From contig CAWBIU010000003.1 in assembly GCA_963789015.1 (NCBI GenBank), forward strand, positions 124,001 to 188,000: a DNA stretch of 64,000 nucleotides, written 5' to 3'. This stretch comes from JAOPZW01 sp963789015. Its GTDB lineage: Bacteria; Actinomycetota; Thermoleophilia; Solirubrobacterales; Solirubrobacteraceae. Below the pieces are notes generated by a model. The model saw nothing but the letters and a program-made list of their open reading frames with translations. It ran no database searches and was not told the DNA's origin. The position numbers were made by a program, and so were the translations under genes. Positions 16,721 to 24,361 of the stretch are shown piece by piece; position 1 is the stretch's first letter; the number at the start of each line of letters is the position of its first letter.

Positions 16721-17470
16721 TCACGCGCGCCGGAACACCTCGAGCTGGATCAGGTTCGGGTCCTCGTCGATGACCGAGAAGGCCAGCGGGCGGCCGCCCG
16801 CCGAGTAGTGCGTCTCGTGCAGGCGCGCGAACGGCTCGCCGCGCTTCAGGCGCAGCTCCGTCGAGGACTTGGCCGAGTTGACCATCGGCACGATCTTCAC
16901 GACGGCGTGGTCGATCGGCTCGCGGAAGTAGCGCTGGCTGAAGTCGAACATCGACGCCGGGATCGGGTCGCGCAGCCGCTTGCCGTTGAGCTGCGACCAC
17001 GGCACGTAGTCGGCGATGTGGATGGCCAGGTTGCCGTCGGCGAAGTACTCCTTGCGCGTGATGCAGCAGTCCTCGTCCTCATCGAAGTCGAAGATCGCCG
17101 CGACCTCGGCCGACGGCGTGTCGCGCGTCCAGCTGACGTCGATCTCGACGTCGTGGCCCTTCTCCTCGAGCAGCCGGTCGAAGCCGACGAGGCGCTGGAG
17201 GGCGAGGTTGGCGGGCGCGACGTGCGCGTTGATCGTCGTGCCGATCGCGCGCCGGCGGCTGATGATCCCGTCCTGCTCGAGGCGCTGCAGCGCGGTGCGG
17301 ATCGTCGTGCGGCTCACGTTGAGCATCGACGCGAGATCGTCCTCGGGCGGCAGCCGGTGCTCGAAGCGCTTCTCGAGGATGGCGGACAGGATCGCCGTGC
17401 GCGCGCGCTCGGCGAGCGGCGTGTTCTCCAGTTGCGGGACGGCGTTCGGCTTGGGGGGCTGGCTGGTCAC
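16721..17470 (-). CDS. GntR-family regulator with UTRA effector domain (HutC subfamily)
   Basis: A 249-residue regulator. Residues 20-80 form the winged helix (LAERARTAILSAILEKRF, RLPPEDDLASMLNVSRTTIRTALQRLEQDGIISRR), and residues 95-245 the UTRA ligand-binding domain (IFDFDEDEDCCITRKEYFAD, HIADYVPWSQL). The GTG at 17470 overlaps the large-subunit stop by 4 nt, so it is co-transcribed with the Mo-hydroxylase genes and probably autoregulates the operon in response to substrate. GntR proteins bind short palindromes of form yGTM-N-KACy; the GTAwTAC sites at 22939, 26776, 30345 and 43973 fit that pattern. Confidence 0.9.
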   Translation of the reverse strand: MTSQPPKPNAVPQLENTPLAERARTAILSAILEKRFEHRLPPEDDLASMLNVSRTTIRTALQRLEQDGIISRRRAIGTTINAHVAPANLALQRLVGFDRLLEEKGHDVEIDVSWTRDTPSAEVAAIFDFDEDEDCCITRKEYFADGNLAIHIADYVPWSQLNGKRLRDPIPASMFDFSQRYFREPIDHAVVKIVPMVNSAKSSTELRLKRGEPFARLHETHYSAGGRPLAFSVIDEDPNLIQLEVFRRA

Positions 17471-19797
17471 GGCGTCGGGGACGTGGTTGCCGCGTCGAGC
17501 CCGGCCGCCCGGATCGCGGCGTGGACGCGCGGCGGGGTGAGCGGGGTGGCGTTGATGCGGGCGGGCCGGATCGCGTCGGCGACGGCGTTGGCGACCGCCG
17601 CGGGGGCGCCGACGGCGCCGCCCTCGCCGCCGCCCTTGATGCCGTCGGCGTTCAGCGGCGTGGGGATCTCCATGTGCTCCACGACGATCTCGGGCGGCAC
17701 GTTGTCGATCCCCGGGACGAGGTAGTCCATGAAGTTCGGGTTGCGCGGCTGGCCGTCGCCGTCGTAGACGACCTCCTCGAGCAGGCCGCCGCCGAGCCCG
17801 AGGGCGACGCCGCCCTGGACCTGCCCCTCGAGGATCAGCGGGTTGATGACGCGTCCCGAGTCGTTGACGACGACGTGGCGCAGCGGGCGCACGACGCCGG
17901 TCTCGAGGTCGACCTCGACGGTCGACACGTGCACGCCGTAGGCGAAGGTGTTGTTCTCCGGGTGATAGATGTCGGTCGCCTCCAGGCCGTAGTCCTCGAT
18001 GCCCTCGGGCAGCGACCTGCCCGGTGAGAGTGCCTGCGCAATCTCGGACAGGGTGACCGACGCGCCGGGGGAACCGACGACGGACACCGCGCCGCCGGTC
18101 ATCTCGAGGTCCCCGGCGTCGACCTCGAGCAGCTGGCCGGCGACCGTCAGCGCCTTGCGGCGGACCTTGCCGGCGGCGTTGCGCACCGCGGGACCGCCGA
18201 CCGCGGCGGTGCGGCTGGCGTAGGTCCCGACGCCGTGGCGGACGAGGTCGGTGTCGCCGTGCAGGACGACGACGTCGTCCATGTCGGCGCCGAGCTCGTC
18301 GGCGGCGATCTGCGCGAGCGTGGTCGCGTGCCCCTGGCCGCTGCTGCACGCGCCGGTGAGGACGACGACCCGGCCCGAGGGCTCGATGCGCACGGTCCCG
18401 CTCTCGTACGGCCCAAGGCCCGTCTCCTCGACGAAGCAGCCGATCCCGATGCCGACGTGGCGCCCCTCCGCGCGCAGGCGCTCCTGCTCGGCGCGGAAGT
18501 CGGCGTAGCCGGCCAGCGCCACGGCGCGGCGCAGGCACTCGGGGTAGTCGCCCGAGTCGTAGACGATCGTGCCCGCCAGCACGTTGCCGAAGCCGCGGTC
18601 GACCGGCATCCGGTCGGGGGTGATCATGTTGCGCAGCCGCACGTCGACCGGGTCGAGCCCGAGGTCGGCGGCGACGCAGTCGACGATGCGCTCCATGGTG
18701 AACGCCGCCTGGACGTGGCCGACGCCGCGGAACGGGTTCATCGGCGTCTTGTTCGTCATGACGATCTCGGCGCGGCCCTCGAAGTGCTCGATGGCATAGG
18801 GGCCGCTGAGCATGGCCACGCCGATGAACGGCTCGACGAGGGTCAGGCTCTGCAGGTAGGCGCCGGTGTTCGTGACGCAGTGGTCGCGGATCGCGAGGAT
18901 GCGGCCGTCGTCGTCGTAGCCGACCTCGACGTCGTGGAACTGCTCGCGCCCGTGCGTGGACGCGACGAAGTGCTCCCAGCGGTCCTCGACCCACTTGACC
19001 GGCCGCCGGATGCGCATCGCCAGCTTGGCGATCAGCGTCTCCTCGGGATAGATCTGGAGCTTGACGCCGAAGCCGCCGCCGACGTCGGGAGCGACGACGC
19101 GGATCGCGTTCTCGGCGAGCCCGAGCGAGGCCTGAAGGTTGCGCTTGACGCCGTTGGGCACCTGGGTCGACGACCACACGGTGATCGCGCCGGTGCGGTC
19201 GTCCCAGCTGGCGATGACGCCGCGCGTCTCCATCGGCATGCCGGCGTAGCGCTGTGTCGAGAAGCGCTCGCGCAGCACGTGCGGCGCGGCCTCCAGCGCC
19301 GCCGCGGCATCGCCCTGGGAGAACTCGAGCACGTCGGCGACGTTCGTGCCCTCGTGCACGAGCGGCGCGCCGTCGCGCATCGCCTCCTCGGGGTCGACGA
19401 CGACGTCGAGCGGCTCGTACTCGACGTCGAGGAGGCTCAGCAGGTCCTCGGCGTCGTAGCGGTCGCGGGCGACGACGACGGCGACCGGCTCGCCGACGTA
19501 GCGCACCTTGTCCGTGGCCAGCACGGTCTGCAGGAACGGCTTCGTCGTCGGCTCGGCGTCGATGCAGGCGAGCGTCGGCAGGTCGTCGAAGTCGGCCGCG
19601 GTGAGCACGGCGACGCAGCGCGGGTCGGCCTGGCAGCGAGCCAGGTCGATCGAGCGGATCTCGCCGTGGGCCAGCGGCGAGCGCAGCACCGCGGCGTGGA
19701 CCATCCCGTGGAGCTTGACGTCGGACAGGTAGCGGCCGTGGCCGCGCAGCAGGCGCGGGTCCTCCTTGCGCCGCAGTGGCGCGCCGAAGACGCTCAT
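17467..19797 (-). CDS. xanthine dehydrogenase-family molybdopterin-binding large subunit (copy B)
   Basis: A 776-residue Mo-hydroxylase large subunit encoded directly after its 2Fe-2S and FAD subunits. Visible motifs are RYVGEPVAVVVARD, VVAPDVGGGFGVKLQIYPEE, TNKTPMNPFRGVGHVQAAF, SSGQGHATTLAQIAADELG and IKGGGEGGAVGAP with the active-site Glu. The substrate loop NPFRGVGH differs from copy A (GPYRAPGR), so the two probably accept different substrates. There is no CO dehydrogenase AYxCSFR motif. With the genes at 19794 and 20276 it forms a complete heterotrimer. Start ATG 19797, in an ATGA overlap. Confidence 0.93.
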   Translation of the reverse strand: MSVFGAPLRRKEDPRLLRGHGRYLSDVKLHGMVHAAVLRSPLAHGEIRSIDLARCQADPRCVAVLTAADFDDLPTLACIDAEPTTKPFLQTVLATDKVRYVGEPVAVVVARDRYDAEDLLSLLDVEYEPLDVVVDPEEAMRDGAPLVHEGTNVADVLEFSQGDAAAALEAAPHVLRERFSTQRYAGMPMETRGVIASWDDRTGAITVWSSTQVPNGVKRNLQASLGLAENAIRVVAPDVGGGFGVKLQIYPEETLIAKLAMRIRRPVKWVEDRWEHFVASTHGREQFHDVEVGYDDDGRILAIRDHCVTNTGAYLQSLTLVEPFIGVAMLSGPYAIEHFEGRAEIVMTNKTPMNPFRGVGHVQAAFTMERIVDCVAADLGLDPVDVRLRNMITPDRMPVDRGFGNVLAGTIVYDSGDYPECLRRAVALAGYADFRAEQERLRAEGRHVGIGIGCFVEETGLGPYESGTVRIEPSGRVVVLTGACSSGQGHATTLAQIAADELGADMDDVVVLHGDTDLVRHGVGTYASRTAAVGGPAVRNAAGKVRRKALTVAGQLLEVDAGDLEMTGGAVSVVGSPGASVTLSEIAQALSPGRSLPEGIEDYGLEATDIYHPENNTFAYGVHVSTVEVDLETGVVRPLRHVVVNDSGRVINPLILEGQVQGGVALGLGGGLLEEVVYDGDGQPRNPNFMDYLVPGIDNVPPEIVVEHMEIPTPLNADGIKGGGEGGAVGAPAAVANAVADAIRPARINATPLTPPRVHAAIRAAGLDAATTSPTP

Positions 19798-20279
19798 CGC
19801 CCGCCTCCGGCCAGCTCGCGCGCCGCCTGCTCGACGGCCTCGACGATCTTCACGTAGCCCGTGCAGCGGCACAGGTGGCCGCCGAGCGCCTCGCCGACCT
19901 GCTCGCGCGTGGGCTGCGGGTGGTCCTCGAGCAGCTCGAGCGTGGTCATGATGATCCCCGGGGTGCAGAAGCCGCACTGCATGCCGTGGCGGTCCCAGAA
20001 CGCCTGCTGGACGGGGTGCAGCGGCGCGTCGCCGGGGCTCACGCCCTCGAGCGTCGTGATCGTCGCGCCGTCGGCCTGGACGGCGAGCATCAGGCAGGTG
20101 CGCGCCGTGCGCCCGTTCACCGAGACCGTGCACGCGCCGCACACGCCGTGCTCGCAGCCCAGGTGCGTGGCCGTCAGGTCGAGGTGCTCGCGCAGGAAGT
20201 CGGCGAGCGTCAGGCGCACGGGGACCTCGGCCTCGTGGTCGTCGCCGTTGACGGTCAGCCGTATGCGGCGGGTGCTCAT
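19794..20279 (-). CDS. Mo-hydroxylase 2Fe-2S small subunit
   Basis: A 161-residue small subunit of the xanthine dehydrogenase/CO dehydrogenase type. The plant-ferredoxin-like cluster is bound by Cys42, 47, 50 and 62 (GCEHGVCGACTV, RTCLM), and the second cluster by Cys102, 105, 137 and 139 (QCGFCTPG, CRCTGY). It passes electrons from the Mo site to FAD. It overlaps both the FAD subunit gene (ATGA at 20276) and the large-subunit gene (ATGA at 19794), consistent with stoichiometric assembly. All eight cysteines are intact, in contrast to the frameshifted copy at 22957. Confidence 0.95.
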   Translation of the reverse strand: MSTRRIRLTVNGDDHEAEVPVRLTLADFLREHLDLTATHLGCEHGVCGACTVSVNGRTARTCLMLAVQADGATITTLEGVSPGDAPLHPVQQAFWDRHGMQCGFCTPGIIMTTLELLEDHPQPTREQVGEALGGHLCRCTGYVKIVEAVEQAARELAGGGR

Positions 20280-21139
20280 CGACCGGCCTCCTCCATCGCC
20301 TGCTCGAGCGCGCGGCGCGCGACGACCCGCGCCAGGTGCAGGCGGTACTCGGGCGGGACCTGCGGATCGTCGGGTGGACGGGCCTCGTCGCCGGCCAGGC
20401 GCGCCGCCGCGGCGACGGCCTCGCTCGTGGCCGGGCCGCCGGCCAGCTCGGCCTCGAGCGCGTGGGCGCGCACGGGCCGGTCGCCGATGCCCAGCAGCGC
20501 CAGGCGCGCGGCGGCCACGCGGTCGCCGTCGAGCGTGACCTGGGCGACCGCGCCGCACAGCGCGTAGTCGCCGCTGCGCTGGGCGACCTCGACGCACGCC
20601 GCGCCGGTGTGCGGCGCCGCCGCGTCGAGCTCGATCGCCGTCAGGACCTCGTCGTCGGCGAGCGCCGTCGACAGGAAGCCGGTGAAGAAGTCGCTCGCGG
20701 CGAGCACGCGCTCGCCGCCGGGCCCGTGGGCGCGGACGCGCCCGTCGAGCGCGAGCAGCACGGCGGGAAGCTCGGCGGCCGGGTCGGCGTGGGCGATGCT
20801 GCCGCCGACCGTGCCCTGCGAGCGCACCTGCGGGTGGGCGATGTGGCGCAGCGCCCGGGCCAGCAGCGGCGCGGCGGCGCGGATGCCCTCGTCGTGCTCG
20901 GCGCGGCGCTGGCGGACCATCGCGCCGATGCGGATCGCGCCGTTCTCGCGCGCGACGGAGTCCAGGCCGGGTACGCGCCGCAGGTCGACGAGCAGCGACG
21001 GCGCGGCGAGGCGCAGGCTGAGAAGCGGGACGAGGCTCTGGCCACCGGCCAGCACCTTGGCGTCGGGATCGCCGGCGAGCAGGCCGATCGCCTCGTCGAG
21101 CGAGTCCGGCGCGGCGTAGTCGAACTCGGGCGGCTTCAC
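20276..21139 (-). CDS. Mo-hydroxylase FAD-binding medium subunit
   Basis: A 287-residue FAD subunit. The FAD-binding motifs are KVLAGGQSLVPLLSLRL (residues about 29-45) and SQGTVGGSIAHADPAAELP (about 108-126), followed by the C-terminal CO_deh_flav_C region (GACVEVAQRSGDYALCG). It transfers electrons to the external acceptor. The GTG start at 21139 overlaps the upstream hydrolase stop by 4 nt. Together with the small subunit and copy B it makes a complete enzyme. Confidence 0.93.
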   Translation of the reverse strand: MKPPEFDYAAPDSLDEAIGLLAGDPDAKVLAGGQSLVPLLSLRLAAPSLLVDLRRVPGLDSVARENGAIRIGAMVRQRRAEHDEGIRAAAPLLARALRHIAHPQVRSQGTVGGSIAHADPAAELPAVLLALDGRVRAHGPGGERVLAASDFFTGFLSTALADDEVLTAIELDAAAPHTGAACVEVAQRSGDYALCGAVAQVTLDGDRVAAARLALLGIGDRPVRAHALEAELAGGPATSEAVAAAARLAGDEARPPDDPQVPPEYRLHLARVVARRALEQAMEEAGR

Positions 21140-22218
21140 AGCGGCGCCGTGACGCCGGAGATCGCGCGGGCGATCCAGTCGGCCATCCGCGGTCGCACGA
21201 CCGCGCCCATGTTGTGGCAGCAGTGGTCGCCGTCGTCCTCGACGACGATCTCGGTCGGCGCCGCGGTGGTGGCCTCGCGCAGTTTGGCGACCTGGTCCAT
21301 CCCGAAGATCACGTCGTGACGGCCGTGCAGCACGTACGTCGGGCAGCGCAGATCGCCGATGACGTCGGAGAGGTCGAGCGAGCGCTGCAGGTACGCCCGG
21401 GCTTCGTCGCGGTCGGCGATGCCCGTCACGTAGGCGAAGCCGTCGCGCGTGTGCGGCGGCATGTCGTCGTAGCCGGACATGTCGAACATCGCGCCCCAGG
21501 CGACGCACGCGCGCAGCCGCGGCTCGCACGCCGCGGCGCGCACGGCGTAGTAGCCGCCGAGGCTGCGCCCGAGGACGCCGAGCCGTCCCGGGTCGATCCC
21601 CTCGGCGCCCTCGAGGTGATCGACGACGGCCGACACGTAGCGCTCGAAGTCGGGCTGGAGCGTGCGCGTGAAGAACATCTCGCCCTGGCCGGGGCCGTCG
21701 AAGGCGAACGTCGCGATGCCTCGGCGCAGGCACATCGCCTCGAACAGGTAGCTCTCCTCCTTCGTCGACTCCAGGCCGCCGATGAGGACGACGCACGGCA
21801 CCCGGTCGCCGCCCGCGCCCGCCGGGCGGCGCAGGTAGCCGGGGATGCTCGTGTCCTCGAAGGCGATGTCGGCGCGCTCGGCGGCGGGCAGCAGGTGCGG
21901 CGCCGCGCGCTGGTACAGCTCCGACTTGGCGCGCTGGCCGGCCTCGCGGCGCTCGGGGTCGTGGAACCACATGAACTGGCCGTAGTGGGCCGACAGCGAG
22001 GCGTGCCACAGCCACTCGCCGGCCGAGACGCCGTCGCCGCGCTCCAGCGCCTCGGCGCCGAGCGCCTCGTAGCGCGCGCTGCGGTCCATCCACAGCTCGA
22101 ACCAGTCCTCGCCCGCCTCCAGTCGACGGCCGGCGTCGGCGTAGTCGGGGTACGGGATGCCGTCGGCCAGCATGCGGCCGGGGTTGAGGATCGCCGCGAT
22201 CTTCGACGCCGTGCTCAT
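21136..22218 (-). CDS. alpha/beta hydrolase related to 2,6-dihydroxypseudooxynicotine hydrolase
   Basis: A 360-residue FrsA/DUF1100-like hydrolase with a long helical N-terminal lid (residues 1-110) before the core. Catalytic residues: Ser in LGRSLGGYYAV, Asp in LHGRHDVIFG and His in DDGDHCCHN. The best-known relative is the C-C bond hydrolase of pyridine-ring nicotine catabolism, which cleaves 2,6-dihydroxypseudooxynicotine. Its place between CoxG and the Mo-hydroxylase FAD subunit supports a role in breaking a hydroxylated nitrogen-containing compound; the exact substrate is not readable. ATG 22218, ATGA overlaps both sides. Confidence 0.87.
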   Translation of the reverse strand: MSTASKIAAILNPGRMLADGIPYPDYADAGRRLEAGEDWFELWMDRSARYEALGAEALERGDGVSAGEWLWHASLSAHYGQFMWFHDPERREAGQRAKSELYQRAAPHLLPAAERADIAFEDTSIPGYLRRPAGAGGDRVPCVVLIGGLESTKEESYLFEAMCLRRGIATFAFDGPGQGEMFFTRTLQPDFERYVSAVVDHLEGAEGIDPGRLGVLGRSLGGYYAVRAAACEPRLRACVAWGAMFDMSGYDDMPPHTRDGFAYVTGIADRDEARAYLQRSLDLSDVIGDLRCPTYVLHGRHDVIFGMDQVAKLREATTAAPTEIVVEDDGDHCCHNMGAVVRPRMADWIARAISGVTAPL

Positions 22219-22898
22219 CGCTTCCAGTCCACGCGCACGCTCAGACCGCGCCGGCGGCGGCGGCCGCGCAGCGCGGAGACCACGAGCCCGACGAGCGCGA
22301 GGACGCCGAGCCCGATCCCGGCGCGCCGGGCCAGCGGCCCGGCGATCGCACCGCCGATGTCCAGCGCCGCCGGCGCCTCGTCCTCGGCGGGCGCGGGCGG
22401 GGGCGGGGCCGCGGCGGCCGCCGGCTCGCCGACCGCGACGGGCGCGGCGCCGCTTCGGACCTCGTTCTCCAGGCGCCGGGCGAACTCGCCGAGCATGTTG
22501 CCGGCGACGTCCTCCATGATCCCGCGGCCGAACTGGGCCGGGCGGCCGGTGATCGTCAGGTCGGTCTGCACGGCGACGTGCGTGGCGCCGTTCGGGCCGG
22601 GCTCGAGGCGGTTGCGGATCCGCGCCGAGGCCGTGCCCTGGCCCTTGAGCTCCTTGGCCCGGACCTCGATCGTCGCGCTGTGGTCGTCCTCCTCGACCTC
22701 GGCCATGCGCGCCGTGCCCTGGTAGGCGAGCTTCATCGGCCCGAGGCGGACCTGCATCGAGCCGCGGAAGACGCCGTCGGCGCCGTCGGACTCGAGCGTC
22801 GCGCCGGGCAGGCACCCGGCGACGCGCCGGATGTCGAGGAGGGTGGCCCACGTCTCGTCGAGCGGGGCGTCCACCGAGAAGTCGTTGTCCAGCTTCAT
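22215..22898 (-). CDS. CoxG-like SRPBCC protein with C-terminal membrane anchor
   Basis: A 227-residue protein. Residues 1-145 are a CO dehydrogenase subunit G-type START/SRPBCC domain (FSVDAPLDETWATLLD, VAGCLPGATLES, GRGIMEDVAGNMLGEFA), then a Pro/Ala-rich linker and one membrane segment (IGLGVLALVGLVVSALRG) with an Arg-rich end. CoxG-type proteins recruit Mo hydroxylases to the cytoplasmic membrane. First gene of the ten-gene operon: ATG 22898 has GGGGAG 5 nt upstream, and a promoter/operator motif lies at 22936-22945. Confidence 0.88.
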   Translation of the reverse strand: MKLDNDFSVDAPLDETWATLLDIRRVAGCLPGATLESDGADGVFRGSMQVRLGPMKLAYQGTARMAEVEEDDHSATIEVRAKELKGQGTASARIRNRLEPGPNGATHVAVQTDLTITGRPAQFGRGIMEDVAGNMLGEFARRLENEVRSGAAPVAVGEPAAAAAPPPPAPAEDEAPAALDIGGAIAGPLARRAGIGLGVLALVGLVVSALRGRRRRRGLSVRVDWKR

Positions 22899-22935
22899 GT
22901 GCTCTCCCCAGCGTCGGCGAGCCCGGCGACGCGCA

Positions 22936-22945
22936 ATCGTATTAC
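22936..22945 (-). promoter_or_regulatory. GTAwTAC motif / TACGAT -10 upstream of the coxG-like operon
   Basis: Reading on the minus strand, TGTAATACGATTG contains the palindrome GTAATAC (22945-22939) and a -10-like TACGAT (22941-22936). It lies 37 nt before the coxG-like ATG and just after the stop of the upstream small-subunit gene (22957). The same motif occurs at 26773-26782, 30342-30351 and 43973-43982. It is either a GntR-type operator or a promoter element. Confidence 0.5.
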
Positions 22946-22956
22946 ATTGGACAAAC

Positions 22957-23465
22957 TCACTGCTGGGCCTCGTCGTCGCCCGCCTGGGCGATGCGCTCGC
23001 CCGCCAGCCGCACCGCGGCGACGATGTTCTGGTAGCCGGTGCAGCGGCAGAGGTTCCCGGAGAGCGCTTCGCGGATCTCGCTCGTCGCTGCGGCGTCCGA
23101 GCGTCGGGCAGCAGCGGCTCGAGCGACATCAGGAAGCCGGGCGTGCAGAAGCCGCACTGGAGCGCGTGCGACTCGTGGAAGGCCTGCTGCAGCGGGTGCA
23201 GCTCGCCGTCCAGTCCCTCGGTCATGCCCTCGACCGTGCGCACCGAGCGGCCGTGCGGCCTGGACGGCGAACATCAGGCACGAGCGCACGGGCTCGCCGT
23301 CGAGCTGGACGGTGCAGGCGCCGCACACGCCGTGCTCGCAGCCGACGTGGGTGCCGGTGAGCCCGGCCTCGTGGCGGATGAAGTCCGACAGCAGCAGGCG
23401 CGGCTCGACGACGGCCTCGTAGCTCGCGGCCGTTGATCTCGATGCGCGACCCGTCGCTCGCTCAT
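22957..23465 (-). pseudogene. Mo-hydroxylase 2Fe-2S small subunit, frameshifted (trio C)
   Basis: Joining frames recovers a full small subunit: THVGCEHGVCGACTVQLDG and SCLMFAVQA for the first cluster, QCGFCTPGFL and GNLCRCTGYQNIVAAV for the second. At least four single-base indels interrupt it: several in the first 20 codons, an extra C near 23256 and a missing base near 23098. All cysteine motifs survive and no in-frame stop lies inside the conserved blocks. ATGA overlap with the FAD gene is kept. Either recent inactivation or sequencing error. Confidence 0.75.
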
Positions 23466-24361
23466 GCCGCCACCTGCTCGGCTCGCGGCCGCGCCGCCGA
23501 GAGCACGGCCCGGCGGACGAGCGCCTCGATCAGGCGCGCCGGTAGTCGGCGCTGCCGTGGATGTCGCCGGTCGGCGCGATGTCGCGCACCGCGACCGCGG
23601 CGGCCTCGCGCGCGCGCATCGCTCGTCGATCCGCCGGCCGACGCAGCGCCTGCTCGGCCTCCGTCGCGCGCAGCGGCGTCGGCCGCGGCCGCCAGCAGCG
23701 CGATCGTCGCGCGCTCGCAGGCGCCCGTCGGCGTCGAGTGCGTCAGCGTCACCGCGGCGCCGCCGAGCGCGAAGTCGCCGTGGCGCCGCGCGAACTCGAT
23801 GAACGCGCAGCCCGTGCGCGGCCGGCAGCGCCGGCACGTCGACCTCGACCAGCAGCTCGTCGGGCTCGAGCGAGGTCGTCAGGTGGGTGACGAAGAGCTC
23901 GCTCCGAGCCGATCGTGCGCTCGCCGCGCGTCGAGCGGACGACGGACCGAGCCGTCGAGCGCGGCGAGCGCGACGGGCAGCTCGGCGGCGGGGTCGGCGT
24001 GCGCGATCGAGCCGCCGACCGTCCCGCGGTTGCGGATCTGCGGCGTGGGCGACGAAGGCCAGCGCCTCGTGCAGCAGCGGCCAGTGCGGCCGCGACGGTC
24101 TCCGAGCGCTCGAGCGTCGACCTGGCGCGTGAGCGCGCCGACGCGCAGCGACGCCGTCCGCGGCGGCGGATGTACGGCGAGCGCCGCCGAGGCCGTTGAT
24201 GTCGATCAGCCGCGTCGGGGCGCGCGAGGCGGAAGTTCAGCAGCGGCACGAGGCTCTGGCCGCCGGCCAGCACCTTGGCCTCGTCGCCGTGCTCGGCGAG
24301 CAGCGCGAGCGCCTCGTCGACGCGTCTCGGGCGCGTGGTACTCGAAGGGCGGCGGCTTCAT
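23462..24361 (-). pseudogene. Mo-hydroxylase FAD-binding medium subunit, frameshifted (trio C)
   Basis: It begins MKPPPFEYHAPE at 24361 and ends AEQVAA at 23462. The conserved FAD motifs (LAGGQSLVPLLNFRLARP near 24250, the VGGSIAHADP region near 24000) are readable only by changing frame every 50-100 nt. Length matches an intact FAD subunit of about 295 residues. It overlaps the large-subunit gene by 4 nt (ACATGA), exactly as in intact operons. Base composition and codon pattern are like its neighbours, which argues for very recent change or sequence error rather than old decay. Confidence 0.72.
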
